Position numbers and translations under genes: made by a program | From: Rhodococcus jostii NBRC 16295 | GTDB taxonomy: Bacteria > Actinomycetota > Actinomycetes > Mycobacteriales > Mycobacteriaceae | Direction: 5' to 3' | DNA length: 64,000 nucleotides | NCBI RefSeq assembly: GCF_001894825.1 | Contig: NZ_BCWY01000023.1 | Span: 58,583 to 122,582, forward strand | The notes under the pieces: model-generated | What the model saw: only the letters and a program-made list of their open reading frames with translations | The model's database searches: none | Told to the model about the DNA's origin: nothing | Part shown: positions 41,528 to 50,492 of the stretch, in pieces | How the letters are laid out: each line of letters starts with the position of its first letter | Numbering within the stretch: position 1 is the first letter of the stretch

Positions 41528-42666
41528 CTGTCTGGACGGCATCCGATCGTGTCCAGCGATGGTATGAGAGCCGATTCGATCAAGCGCGTGCGGCTACCGG
41601 TCGACCAGTGATCGGTGTCGTCGGAGTCGACGTCCCCGTCGAGATCATCGAGTCCTGTGGCGCTCGCGCGTACAGGCTCTCCGCCGTCGATCGGCAACCC
41701 ACCGTCGAGGCGGTTCGTCTCCTCGGCGGTGCAGTCGATGCCAGCGCACACTCGATCCTCGATCAGATCCTTGCAGGGGACTTCGATTTCCTTCGTGGGC
41801 TGGTGATCTCGCGGGACAGTCAGTCGTCGCTGCGGCTCTTCTACGTGCTGCGCGCCCTGGCGGCGGAGGGGCGAACCGTGCCCCCGATCCACCTCGTGGA
41901 CCTGCTGCACATACGACGCGAGTCGACCAGGAAGTACAACGTCGACCAGATCGACAAGTTCGCTGCGGCCGTAGCGCAGTGGACAGGCCGGACGCACACG
42001 ATCGAGAATCTGCGCACGGCGTGCACCGTGCGGGCGGAGCTTGCCGGCCGCCTTCGGGAAGTCCGCGCCCGGAGGAGCGCGGAGGAGCCGACGGTGTCGG
42101 GAACGACTGCTCTCCGGCTGTATGCGCTGAGCCAGACCGTGCCTCCGGAAGAGTCTCTCAGCCTGACGGATTCCATTCTGTCCGCCCGGGAACCGGTAGC
42201 GGGCAGAGTGCGAATATTCGTCACCGGCAGCGCCCACGACCACGACCACGACTACGCCGCGCTCGAGGCCGGCGGCGCCCAGGTAGTAGGCGAGGATCAC
42301 AGCTGGGGAGATCCATTGGCGGATCTCTGGACGGAGGTGGGCGAGGCTACCCACCTGGGCGCAGCGCACTCGACGATCGCAGCACACCGGCTCCAGTGCT
42401 CGCCCCTGGCACAGACTTCAGGACTGGGCGAGCGCGCCCGATACAGCGCCGAGTGCGTGCGTCGCTCCGGCGCGCAGGCCGTCCTGTCCCTGGTCCGCCG
42501 CAATGACCCCGCGCCGGGATGGGACTACCCATCGCTCGTCGAGGAATTGGACAGTGTTGTTCCGACGGCGAAACTGACCGGTGCCACCTACTCCTGGCAG
42601 CGCGAGGAACTGGTCGCGGCCATCGAGCAGTTGGAACGAGAAGAATGCGAGGCATCCACACGATGA
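41524..42666 (+). CDS. 2-hydroxyacyl-CoA dehydratase/benzoyl-CoA reductase-like subunit 1
   Basis: 380 residues with the fold pattern of HgdB/BcrC-type D-component subunits: PVIGVVGVDVPVEIIESCGA near the start, LRTACTVRAEL in the helical middle and the C-terminal lobe VRIFVTGSAHDHDHDYAALE to SGAQAVLSLVRRNDPAPGWD. In active enzymes three Cys hold a [4Fe-4S] cluster. By eye, only Cys292 (LQCSPLA) keeps such a place; the first position reads ISRDSQSS and the last RRNDP instead of KFCDP. So it may be a cluster-poor variant. An HDHDHD run at 239-242 region is unusual. ATGA overlap with the CoA-transferase. Confidence 0.65.
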   Translation: MTVWTASDRVQRWYESRFDQARAATGRPVIGVVGVDVPVEIIESCGARAYRLSAVDRQPTVEAVRLLGGAVDASAHSILDQILAGDFDFLRGLVISRDSQSSLRLFYVLRALAAEGRTVPPIHLVDLLHIRRESTRKYNVDQIDKFAAAVAQWTGRTHTIENLRTACTVRAELAGRLREVRARRSAEEPTVSGTTALRLYALSQTVPPEESLSLTDSILSAREPVAGRVRIFVTGSAHDHDHDYAALEAGGAQVVGEDHSWGDPLADLWTEVGEATHLGAAHSTIAAHRLQCSPLAQTSGLGERARYSAECVRRSGAQAVLSLVRRNDPAPGWDYPSLVEELDSVVPTAKLTGATYSWQREELVAAIEQLEREECEASTR

Positions 42667-43925
42667 GTGCAGCACACGCGGAGCCGATCGGCAGACTCGC
42701 GGCCGCGACCGCGGCCACCGCACACCAGAAGAAGTGGTTCGCCGAGATGCGGGCCGAGGTGGCATCCGGCGTCCCGCTGGCGCTGGTCAACGCGGATGCG
42801 CCGCAGGAGATCCTACGCGCAATGGGCATTCCCTATGTGGTCAACCAATGGTGGGCGTCTGTGGTGGCGGCCAAGCGCATGGGTCCGCAGAGTCTGCAGA
42901 GTATTTCTGCTCAGGGCTATCCGGACGACTCGTACCAGTACGACGCGATCGGTCTGGGATCGATGGACCTGCCTGCCGATCGGGCGCCGTGGGGCGGTAT
43001 GCCACGGCCGGACTTCGTCATTGCCGAGAGCAGCGGCGATGCTACTCGGAAGGTATTCGACCTCTGGGCGAAGCATCCGGACACAGAGTTCTTCGCGTTC
43101 GAGCGGTCCTCGGCAACCACTGCCCCCGACGACTGGTGGGATGTCGTCCCGCACCGCTGGGAGGATGCGTACGCGAGCGACCGCCTGGATCTGATGACCA
43201 GTGAGAATTGGCAACTCGTCGAGTTTCTCACCGAACGCACCGGCCGCACGTTCGACCTCGACCGGTTGGCCGCAGTGATGGGCCTGGTCAACGAGCAGGC
43301 CGAGTGGAATCGACGGACCCGCGACCTTCTGGCCTCGTCTCGTCCCACTCCGGTGTCGATCAACGACAGTATTCCCGCCGTGATGATCCCGCAGTGGCAC
43401 CGCGGCAGCGAGTGGGCTCGCGACGCGGCCCGCTCGCTGTACCTCGAGGTCGAGCAGGCAGTGCGCGGCGGTCGGGCCGTTTGCCCCGACGAGCGCATCC
43501 GGCTCATGTGGATCGGGCGCGGCCTGTGGTTCGACTTGGGCCTCTACCAACGCTTTCAAGACAAGTACGGGGCGGTATTCGTCTGGTCGATGTACCTGGC
43601 GATCGCCGCCGACGGGTATCCGCGGTACGGGAACGACCCGATGCGCACCCTCGCTGCGCGCTTCGTCGGGTTCACCGATCAGCTCTACACACCGCCGTGG
43701 TCGTCCCAATGGTACGTCAAAGAGGCGCTCGCCCACGGTGTCGACGCCGTCGTGCACCTCGTGGCCGACGACGTGCCGGGCGGCACCTTCACCACTGCAG
43801 CGTTGGAGGAGGCGGGCATTCCGGTGCTCGAGATCAACGCCAGCAACGCTGACTCACGTGGGGATTCGGCGGCCGTGGTCGAGCGCTCGATCGGGGAGTT
43901 TCTGGAACGGAGGATCGCGGTCTGA
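42663..43925 (+). CDS. 2-hydroxyacyl-CoA dehydratase/benzoyl-CoA reductase-like subunit 2
   Basis: 420 residues, partner of the preceding protein by overlap (ATGA) and shared family. Family pattern: VASGVPLALVNADAPQEILR, FVIAESSGDATRKVFDLWAK, then YLEVEQAVRGGRAV and the C-terminal lobe RFVGFTDQLYTPPWSSQW to GVDAVVHLVADDVPGGTF and LEEAGIPVLEINASN. Only one cysteine occurs (Cys274), and it is not at an expected cluster position; the places where Cys is usual read ESSGD, PPWSS and VADDV. Loss of the cluster would exclude the usual ketyl-radical dehydration. The reaction is unknown. Confidence 0.65.
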   Translation: MSAAHAEPIGRLAAATAATAHQKKWFAEMRAEVASGVPLALVNADAPQEILRAMGIPYVVNQWWASVVAAKRMGPQSLQSISAQGYPDDSYQYDAIGLGSMDLPADRAPWGGMPRPDFVIAESSGDATRKVFDLWAKHPDTEFFAFERSSATTAPDDWWDVVPHRWEDAYASDRLDLMTSENWQLVEFLTERTGRTFDLDRLAAVMGLVNEQAEWNRRTRDLLASSRPTPVSINDSIPAVMIPQWHRGSEWARDAARSLYLEVEQAVRGGRAVCPDERIRLMWIGRGLWFDLGLYQRFQDKYGAVFVWSMYLAIAADGYPRYGNDPMRTLAARFVGFTDQLYTPPWSSQWYVKEALAHGVDAVVHLVADDVPGGTFTTAALEEAGIPVLEINASNADSRGDSAAVVERSIGEFLERRIAV

Positions 43926-43931
43926 CTGTCC

Positions 43932-45170
43932 ATGTCTTCCCTCGTTCCGCGACCTCTCCGTAGGCGCAACTTCGCCCTCTACTTCACCGGTCAGGTCGCA
44001 TCCAGCACCGGTGTGTGGTTCCAGAACTTGGCATTGAGTCTGTGGATCATCGAGACAACCGAAAGCGCCAGAGCGCTCGCGTTGGTGACGGTGTGCCAGT
44101 TCGCGCCGATTCTGCTCCTCAGTGCGTTTGCCGGGGCCGTCGCCGACCGACACCGGCCACGACGAATACTCTTCGTCACAGCAGCATTGTCGTCGTTGTG
44201 CGCAGCGGCGCTGGCCGTTGCGGCGAGGTCCGGACCTGACCACATGCCCGTGCTGTTCGCGATCATTGCCGTCTCCGGGGTGGTGCAAGCTTTCGACCGG
44301 ACAGCCGGTCAGTCCTTCCTGTTCGAACTCGTCGGCGCGAAGGAACTCGCCGCGGCCGTTTCTCTGAATACCGTTGCGCTGTCCGCGGCTCGCTCGATCG
44401 GCCCCGGGTTGGCCGGCCTCGCATACGCAGCGGCTGGGCCGGCGACCTGCTTCGCGATCAATTCGGGAACGTACATATTCGTGATTGTTGCGTTGTGCTT
44501 CATGAACTCGACTTCGCTCGGACAGAACCAGACTCGGCGTGAAAGCGGAAAAGGGGTAGGCGATTCGGCGCGATCGCTCCTCGCCGACAAGGATTTGCGA
44601 TCACTTTTCGCGACCAACGTCGCGGTGACCGTACTCGCGATGAACTTCATGGTGGTCGTCACGGCGATGGTGACCGTCACCCTCGACGGCACTGCCGCGC
44701 AGCTCGGCGCTGCGCACGCCCTCAACGCGGTCGGCGCTGTGATCGGAGGCGTCGTTATCTCAATGCTGCCGAGTGTGCGCCTCCGAATCGTCGCCGCCAC
44801 CACAGTGGTACTCGGCGGCGCGCTGGGGTTTGCAGCATTGTCGCCCACTATCGCGTTCTATCTGGTTGTGTCGCCGCTCATCGGACTAGGTCTGGGCGGG
44901 TTTCAAAGCTCACTGAACAGCACCGTGCAAACTCTCAGCCCAACGCATCTGCTCGGTCGTTCGTCGGCGCTCCTGACAATGAGCAGTGTCGGCGTCGCAC
45001 CGGTCGGAGCGGTTATCGCAGGTTCGATCATCGACGCGACTTCAGCTCGCCTTGCGATGGCCCTGGGAACCATCACCTGCCTGGTGTGCAGCCTGGCGCT
45101 CGTCCGTGGGACCAGACAGCGCCAGTCGCACAACCGCGCGGACGACGCAGCACCCGCTCGAACCAACTGA
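43932..45170 (+). CDS. MFS transporter, EntS/MFS_3 type
   Basis: 412 residues with about 12 helices. The start RNFALYFTGQVASSTGVWFQ and the loop FAGAVADRHRPRRILF are those of the MFS_3 group, whose members export siderophores and drugs. PTHLLGRSSALLTMSSVGVAP in the second half is also typical. It is 6 bp after the dehydratase-like gene, so it belongs to the operon. With an importer already at the front of the operon, this protein probably exports a product or by-product. Confidence 0.82.
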   Translation: MSSLVPRPLRRRNFALYFTGQVASSTGVWFQNLALSLWIIETTESARALALVTVCQFAPILLLSAFAGAVADRHRPRRILFVTAALSSLCAAALAVAARSGPDHMPVLFAIIAVSGVVQAFDRTAGQSFLFELVGAKELAAAVSLNTVALSAARSIGPGLAGLAYAAAGPATCFAINSGTYIFVIVALCFMNSTSLGQNQTRRESGKGVGDSARSLLADKDLRSLFATNVAVTVLAMNFMVVVTAMVTVTLDGTAAQLGAAHALNAVGAVIGGVVISMLPSVRLRIVAATTVVLGGALGFAALSPTIAFYLVVSPLIGLGLGGFQSSLNSTVQTLSPTHLLGRSSALLTMSSVGVAPVGAVIAGSIIDATSARLAMALGTITCLVCSLALVRGTRQRQSHNRADDAAPARTN

Positions 45171-45345
45171 CCCGGACTGTGGGTGGGTCGGTTCCTACAG
45201 CATCTGTCGGAGGAAACGACGTCGACAATGCTGTGGTCGTTTCGACCGACGCGAGTCGCCAGTCCCTCGATCGGGAAGATCGCGCACTGCGCCGCGGTTG
45301 ATACCGGTTGAGGGTTGAGCATCGGAAACGACACAGGAGTACGCA

Positions 45346-45762
45346 ATGACTCTTTCAGCGTCCGCGATCCCCGAATCCGTAGCCGACCGACTGGAGCGGG
45401 AGACCATCGTCTGGTTGACGACCGTCGGTCGCAGCGGCACGCCGGTTCCCACCCCGGTGTGGTTCGAATGGTCGGGTACCGAGTTCCTGATCTTCAGCCG
45501 ACCGGAGACAGCCAAACTGGCTAACATCGAGAAGAATCCGCAGGTCGCGCTGAATTTCAACAGCAGCGCGCAGGGCGGTGAGGTGTCGGTGTTCACCGGG
45601 ACGGGCCGCGTCGACGCGGACGGTCCGACGCCTGCGGAGTGGGCGGCGTACGTCGAGAAGTACAGTGGAGACATGGCCGGTCTGGAGTACACGCCCGAGA
45701 AGTTCCAGCAGGACTACTCGACGCTCATCCGCGTCACCCCGGGCCGGTTGCGCGGCTGGTAG
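45346..45762 (+). CDS. PPOX-class F420-dependent oxidoreductase-like protein
   Basis: 138 residues; split beta-barrel flavin/F420-binding fold. TIVWLTTVGRSGTPVPTPVW is the opening signature and LANIEKNPQVALNFNS and IRVTPGRLRGW are further matches to the TIGR03667-type subgroup, which includes mycobacterial Rv3369. Such proteins use F420 or other flavins to reduce unknown substrates. A strong AGGAG stands before ATG 45346. Confidence 0.85.
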   Translation: MTLSASAIPESVADRLERETIVWLTTVGRSGTPVPTPVWFEWSGTEFLIFSRPETAKLANIEKNPQVALNFNSSAQGGEVSVFTGTGRVDADGPTPAEWAAYVEKYSGDMAGLEYTPEKFQQDYSTLIRVTPGRLRGW

Positions 45763-45861
45763 TCCCGATTTCTCGGCGGAACAACGGCAACGAGGCCGCC
45801 GATGCACCACCATCTGATGCGAAGCATTTTCACTCCCCACAAAAATGGAGGGCGTCGCATC

Positions 45862-46296
45862 ATGGACTGGACACTCGAAGTGGTCATTCTGCCCGTCAGT
45901 GACATCGATCGATCCGTCGCGTTCTACCGCGACAAGCTGGGCTTCCATCTCGATCACGACACCGTCAACGAGCACATGCACGTCGTTCAGCTGACCCCGA
46001 CCGGTTCGGGCTGCTCGATCGTGATCGGCGACCTCCCGTCGCAGACGGAGATGACGCCGGGGTCGTTGAGGGGGCTGCAGTTGGTGGTTGCCGACGCCGC
46101 GGCGGCCCGGCAGGAGTTGCTCGATCGAGGCGTCGAGGTCAGTGAGATCACGGTGTTCGACGAGCGGGACGGGGGAACGTTCTTCGGTTTCGCCGATCCC
46201 GACGGCAACACGTGGGCCGTCCAGCAGATCAAGGCGCGGGCGGAGAATCCGCTGATTCCGGTCGAGGCCCGCGGGCGGTTCGGGGAGAACGCCTGA
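45862..46296 (+). CDS. VOC (glyoxalase/dioxygenase-like) protein
   Basis: 144 residues. One pair of beta-alpha-beta-beta-beta modules: VVILPVSDIDRSVAFYRDKL with the family SFYRD-type helix, then EHMHVVQLTPTGSGCSIVIG and GTFFGFADPDGNTWAVQQIK. The ATG at 45862 has GGAGGG 9 bases upstream; upstream in-frame codons lack a ribosome site. The family covers glyoxalases, dioxygenases and resistance proteins, so the substrate is open. Confidence 0.85.
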   Translation: MDWTLEVVILPVSDIDRSVAFYRDKLGFHLDHDTVNEHMHVVQLTPTGSGCSIVIGDLPSQTEMTPGSLRGLQLVVADAAAARQELLDRGVEVSEITVFDERDGGTFFGFADPDGNTWAVQQIKARAENPLIPVEARGRFGENA

Positions 46297-46308
46297 CGGT
46301 TCGCACAG

Positions 46309-47145
46309 TCACGTCAGGGGACAGGCGTTCCGGGTGTCCTCGACGAGTTGCTCGGCGAGGGTGAGGGTGGCGGTCAGTTCGTCCGGTGTCGTTCCGAGCC
46401 GGCCGAGGACGGCGTGAGCGCGAGTGCTGAAGTCGGCGGGTGCGTTCGGGAGCGCACCGGCCGCGGCGACGGCGCCTTTTTCGTTGATCAGCCAACGTCG
46501 GGCATGCGCGTGCAGGGCGTGGGTGCACAGGCACACCACACGGAACAGGCAACCCGCCACATACGTCGCATCGGCGCGGGGGATCGCCTTGCGGGCCAGC
46601 ATGGTGACGAAGTCCGCCTCCCACAGTCGCCGCACCAGCGCTTCGCGCAACGGGTCCGGGTACTGCTGCACGTCGGTGTGGAGCGCGGTGACATGTCCGG
46701 ACGGATCGGCGAGAATCACCGACAGTGCGAGTTCGCCCGGGTAGGCGAAGTCCGCGAACCCGAACGGATGACCGGTCTGGGCGTGGAACCCGTACACACC
46801 CTGTTGCGTGTCCTGCCAGACCGAGGTCACCCGGTCGAGGTCGCGGTACAGCCAGTCGACGGCCCTGCCGTCGATCGACAGCCATGCCCCGCCGTCGACC
46901 CACGGTCCCCACTCTCCCGTCCGCGTCGCCGACGCCCCCGCGCCCGCCCACTCCTGCGCGAGGTTGTTCAGCGCGTCGGTGTCGAGAGCCCCGCGGTAAT
47001 AGACGCCGAGGTCGTAGTCGGATTCCGTCGTGTGCATCCCTCGGGCGCGGCTGCCGCCGAGCGTGACACCGACGACCCCGTCGACGAGACACAACCGCTC
47101 GGCAAGGGGCTGCAACACCACATCTTCGAATTCCACACCCCACAT
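46309..47145 (-). CDS. Nucleotidyltransferase-domain protein
   Basis: 278 residues. The N-terminal domain has the polymerase-beta-type motif GGSRARGMHTTESDYDLGVY (G30-S32 and Asp43/Asp45 as metal ligands). The rest is a helical domain like those of aminoglycoside nucleotidyltransferases and DUF4037 proteins (ARRWLINEKGAVAAAGALPN). It may transfer a nucleotide to a small molecule; no resistance role is shown. It is convergent with the VOC gene, 13 bp away. Confidence 0.8.
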   Translation of the reverse strand: MWGVEFEDVVLQPLAERLCLVDGVVGVTLGGSRARGMHTTESDYDLGVYYRGALDTDALNNLAQEWAGAGASATRTGEWGPWVDGGAWLSIDGRAVDWLYRDLDRVTSVWQDTQQGVYGFHAQTGHPFGFADFAYPGELALSVILADPSGHVTALHTDVQQYPDPLREALVRRLWEADFVTMLARKAIPRADATYVAGCLFRVVCLCTHALHAHARRWLINEKGAVAAAGALPNAPADFSTRAHAVLGRLGTTPDELTATLTLAEQLVEDTRNACPLT

Positions 47146-47183
47146 CGTCCACGTAGGCCCCGCACAGCGGATAAATTCGGTGC

Positions 47184-47579
47184 ATGCTCATTCTGGGAAC
47201 GACCGTGATCGGGGCCCGCGACGTGGGGCGCGCAACCAGGTTCTGGACCGAGGCACTCGGGTTGACCGCGCTCCCGCCCGTCGGCGACAACGGCTTCACC
47301 AACCTGACGCAGCCCGACGGCCGGCCACTGCTCGCGATCCAGCAGAGCGAACACGACGCGGAACCCGAACCACGGCTGCACCTCGACCTGCACGCCCGCG
47401 ACGGCGACGATCAGGCGGCGGAAATCGAGCGACTGGTCGGTCTCGGCGCGCAGCGGGTGCCGTGGGACCGGTACCCAGAGGATTCGGATTTCGTCGTGCT
47501 GGCCGACACCGAGGGCAACCGGTTCTGCGTCATCGACAACGCCCGCGCGCCCGAACAGTGCCGGCTCGAGATGTCCTGA
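47184..47579 (+). CDS. VOC-superfamily protein
   Basis: 131 residues, related to glyoxalase-like domain (Glyoxalase_6) proteins: TVIGARDVGRATRFWTEALG, then FTNLTQPDGRPLLAIQQSEH and VVLADTEGNRFCVIDNA. HLDLHARDGDDQAAEIERLV is the conserved middle segment. Divergent from the nucleotidyltransferase gene with a 38-bp gap. Enzymatic substrate unknown. Confidence 0.83.
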   Translation: MLILGTTVIGARDVGRATRFWTEALGLTALPPVGDNGFTNLTQPDGRPLLAIQQSEHDAEPEPRLHLDLHARDGDDQAAEIERLVGLGAQRVPWDRYPEDSDFVVLADTEGNRFCVIDNARAPEQCRLEMS

Positions 47580-47708
47580 GGTCGACTCCTCCACTCCGCA
47601 TCGTCAGCAGCGTCAACCTCTCCCGACGCCTCGGTCAGCACTCAACCTGTTCTGACTCGGCGATCCGGGTAGTCGGCCACACCGCGCTGATCATTGCTCG
47701 AGCATCAC

Positions 47709-48512
47709 CTACTGCAGCACAATGGGCCGCTGCTGAAGGCAGGACACCGACACCGAACCGAATCCCCCGGCGGAGTCGAACATCGTGGCCACCCCGGCCG
47801 ACAATCCGTCGCCCTCGAACCGCTCCGCAAGCGTCATGCCCAATGCGGTCTCGGTGGGACGGCGGACGATGTTCATCGTCAGATCCGCGTTGATGAAGGC
47901 CAAGCCGTCAGGTCCTGCGTTCGCCACCGCGTTGGTGATGTCGGCGGCAGCCGCTGCGGCCTGGAAGGGCGTCAGGTCTTCGCCTTCGACGATCGGTACT
48001 GGGAAGTGCCAGACGCTCTTGGCGTGTGCGTCGCGCGGCACTGCGCCGTCCGTGAGCCAGTCCCCCTCGTGCCGGCGATAGACGCGTTCGATACCGCCAA
48101 TCGGCGGAGGCGGCTGCGGGACCTCAGCGATCACGTCGATACCGCTGTGCGGCAACTCTGTTGGACGCAGGAACAGTGCGGTCCCACGGGCCACCGCGGC
48201 GCCAGCCTGCATCAGCGTGGCGTCGAGCAGACAGAGCCTGCGTCCTTGACGCAAGACCGTGGTGGCGACTGAGCACGGTGACTCGCCCGCCGGACGGAAC
48301 AGATCGAGGGTCCATCGTGCCGGAGACAGGTCGGACCGACCGAGGTCGGCGACTCTCCGTTCCGCCGCTCGGGCCAACACCCCGCTCACCGCCATGCCAC
48401 GCAGCATGCGACTCCCCCATCCTCCGAAGGCACGAGGCAACGGACTCAGGATCTCCCGTTCGGGAGACGCGGGGACATGGGAATCGACTCGGTAGAACGC
48501 AGACAGAGACAC
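47709..48512 (-). CDS. Thioesterase-family (double hotdog) protein
   Basis: 267 residues with two hotdog-like halves, as in TesB-type acyl-CoA thioesterases of actinobacteria: SPLPRAFGGWGSRMLRGMAV, RWTLDLFRPAGESPCSVATT and VLRQGRRLCLLDATLMQAGA; the second half has DGLAFINADLTMNIVRRPTE. It should hydrolyse an acyl-CoA. It lies 105 bp beyond the end of the nitronate monooxygenase gene on the same strand and may form an operon with it. Confidence 0.8.
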   Translation of the reverse strand: MSLSAFYRVDSHVPASPEREILSPLPRAFGGWGSRMLRGMAVSGVLARAAERRVADLGRSDLSPARWTLDLFRPAGESPCSVATTVLRQGRRLCLLDATLMQAGAAVARGTALFLRPTELPHSGIDVIAEVPQPPPPIGGIERVYRRHEGDWLTDGAVPRDAHAKSVWHFPVPIVEGEDLTPFQAAAAAADITNAVANAGPDGLAFINADLTMNIVRRPTETALGMTLAERFEGDGLSAGVATMFDSAGGFGSVSVSCLQQRPIVLQ

Positions 48513-48617
48513 CGAAGACCTTTCGTCGGGATGTCGCTCGGCGGAGGTCCGCTTGACTCGGTCTCCGAAGGGAGGGAGTGGCGCCGACCTGTTCAGGCCG
48601 GCGCCACCCGCGACGAT

Positions 48618-49703
48618 CTACTGCGAGTACTTGATTCGCCCACTGGATGCGTCGAGGGCCTCCGCAGTCTCTCGGACGAGACGCTCGAGCACCTGGCCGG
48701 CCGGCAGGACATCGCGGATCAGACCCGAGCCCTGTCCGGCGGGCAGCGCCTGCTGGTTCTCGAGATCCGCTTCGGCAGCAGCGAATCGCACCGGGCCGAT
48801 GGCCACGCGCTGCTTCGGATAACCGAGCAACTGATCCTCGCGGCCCTGCCACACCTCAGTGAAACGGTTTTGCAGCTGGCGCACGTACAGACCGTCGAAG
48901 AGCAGCGAACGGATCGTGGTGTCGTGATCGGCCTCCACGATCGACTGCTTGTAATTCGGCCCGACGCTGGACTCCTCGGTGTTGATGAACCGAGTGCCGA
49001 TCCAGGCGCCCTGCGCGCCCTGGGTCAGCACACCGGCGATCTGGGCGCCGGTCACCAGACCACCGGCAGCAACCACCGGAACGGTGGCGAACTCGAGAAC
49101 CTCCGACAGCAACGTCACCAGACCGATGTCACCCGTGTGCCCGCCGCCCTCGGTACCCTGCACGACGACGATGTCCGTGCCGTTGGCGATCGCGCGCTTC
49201 GCATGCGAGGCCCGACCGACCATCGAGATGGTCTTGGCGCCCCAACTGTGCGCGTGCTGTACCGCCCACTCCGGCGTTCCCAGCGCACATGCGATGACCT
49301 CGACTCCGTACCGCTCGCAGATCTCCATCTTGCGCTTGGCGTCGTCGATACCCATCGCCTGGTCATCGACCGGCTTGACCTCGATGCCCAGCGCTTCGAC
49401 CTCTGCTTGCAACTCCTTGATGGGATCGGGCAGATCCTCGTGTTTGACCGGCTCCGGCTTCTGGGGTGCACGCGGCGGAAATCCGATGTCCACGCACACC
49501 GGCTTGTCGGTCACACTGCGCACGTACTTGATCTCCTCCTCGAGCCGCTCGGGCGTCGGCGAGATCGCCGCGATAGTGCCGAGGCCTCCGGCTTTGGAGA
49601 CGGCCGCGGCCAGTGGGCCGAAGGCCACACCGCCCATGCCGGCCTGCAGAATCGGGTACTCGATGTTCAGCAGATCGCAGAGATCGGTCTTGAGAATTGC
49701 CAT
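48618..49703 (-). CDS. Nitronate monooxygenase family flavoprotein
   Basis: 361 residues, an FMN TIM barrel of the 2-nitropropane dioxygenase/NMO group. IEYPILQAGMGGVAFGPLAA opens the barrel, VVVQGTEGGGHTGD holds the conserved phosphate/substrate loop with catalytic-type His, and VPVVAAGGLVTGAQIAGVLT plus QGAWIGTRFINTEES bind the FMN phosphate. The ATG at 49703 has AAGGAGAAGG directly upstream. Family members oxidise nitronates or act as enoyl/quinone reductases, so the substrate is open. A decayed thiolase sits just upstream. Confidence 0.88.
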   Translation of the reverse strand: MAILKTDLCDLLNIEYPILQAGMGGVAFGPLAAAVSKAGGLGTIAAISPTPERLEEEIKYVRSVTDKPVCVDIGFPPRAPQKPEPVKHEDLPDPIKELQAEVEALGIEVKPVDDQAMGIDDAKRKMEICERYGVEVIACALGTPEWAVQHAHSWGAKTISMVGRASHAKRAIANGTDIVVVQGTEGGGHTGDIGLVTLLSEVLEFATVPVVAAGGLVTGAQIAGVLTQGAQGAWIGTRFINTEESSVGPNYKQSIVEADHDTTIRSLLFDGLYVRQLQNRFTEVWQGREDQLLGYPKQRVAIGPVRFAAAEADLENQQALPAGQGSGLIRDVLPAGQVLERLVRETAEALDASSGRIKYSQ

Positions 49704-49783
49704 TTCGCCTTCTCCTTCATATATGGCGGGATTCACGCTTGGCTGGTCTTCCGCAGGCTGTGCCGCGGTAGTCGTCGATGTGG

Positions 49784-49984
49784 TCAGGACGTTCGTTGAA
49801 AGGTCGCTGCGAGGCCCTGGCCGCCGCCGATACGCATTGTCTTGATCGCGTAGCGGCTGCGCGACGCTCCAACTCGCGGAGCATGGTCGCCAGGATGTGG
49901 ACGCCGCGGCGCCGACAGGATGTCCCACCGAATGCCCGAGCCGTTGACGTTGCTGCGCTCCTCGAATTCGAGGACCTCATAGCA
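49784..49984 (-). pseudogene. Decayed 3' end of an acetyl-CoA acetyltransferase (thiolase)
   Basis: Reading the minus strand in shifting frames gives NVNGSGI, GHPVGA, then HILATMLRELERR and RYAIKTMRIGGGQGLAATFQ, ending at TGA 49784-49786. This is the standard thiolase C-terminus (NVNGSGI-x-GHPxGATG...RILATML...GGGQG), with at least three frame changes and the ATG-distal part missing. A thiolase gene was truncated and mutated here. Confidence 0.75.
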
Positions 49985-50492
49985 GCGAAGATTTCTAACA
50001 AAACTTTAGATTAAAGTAGAAAGAGACGCAATGGCAGGGGCGACTCAGTCTGCGATCCGCCCAGGAAAATCTGGTGCCGGTGGACGAGGAGGCTCCCATA
50101 CGACCGGTCTTCAGCAAGGAGGCCGCTTCATCTACTTCGCCAACACCTTCTTCGACACGATCGCCGGCTACGAGGCTCAGCCGGGGCGGTGACCGGACGC
50201 CGGTTTCCCGCTCCCTGCATGTCACTTCCGTCCCGGTGACCGTGACCCGTTCCACCGACGGCGAGTGGCCGTATCTGGTCTCGTCTCCACCGGCGTCCTG
50301 ATTCGCCGATGGCCCCAGCCGCGACTACCACCGATCGACCGCAGACCTCGGTGAGCAGCACAGTCCAGAACGACGGCGACGTCGAGAACACGCGGATCCG
50401 GCGACTCCGCCTAGACTGGAACGACAATCTAATGCCGTTGCAGAATTCGTCGGCGATACAGTCGTACGGACGAGCCCGACACGAGGAGTCAG
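49985..50492. other. Intergenic region without a recognised gene
   Basis: About 500 bp. An AT-rich patch at 49990-50025 contains CTTTA-GAT-TAAAG (50004-50016), a possible operator and promoter for the minus-strand gene or for the TetR gene. Short open frames (50031-50194, 50074-50301) have no recognisable protein character. It may be further decayed DNA around the thiolase remnant. Confidence 0.4.

Noticed and set aside
41524..43925. Calling the pair a true 2-hydroxyacyl-CoA dehydratase or benzoyl-CoA reductase
   Set aside because: Cysteine ligands appear to be missing and no activator ATPase is encoded nearby, so a functional name would overstate the evidence.
50031..50301. Small genes between the thiolase remnant and the TetR gene
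   Set aside because: The frames have no family pattern, weak starts and mixed codon use; they may be chance or decayed DNA.
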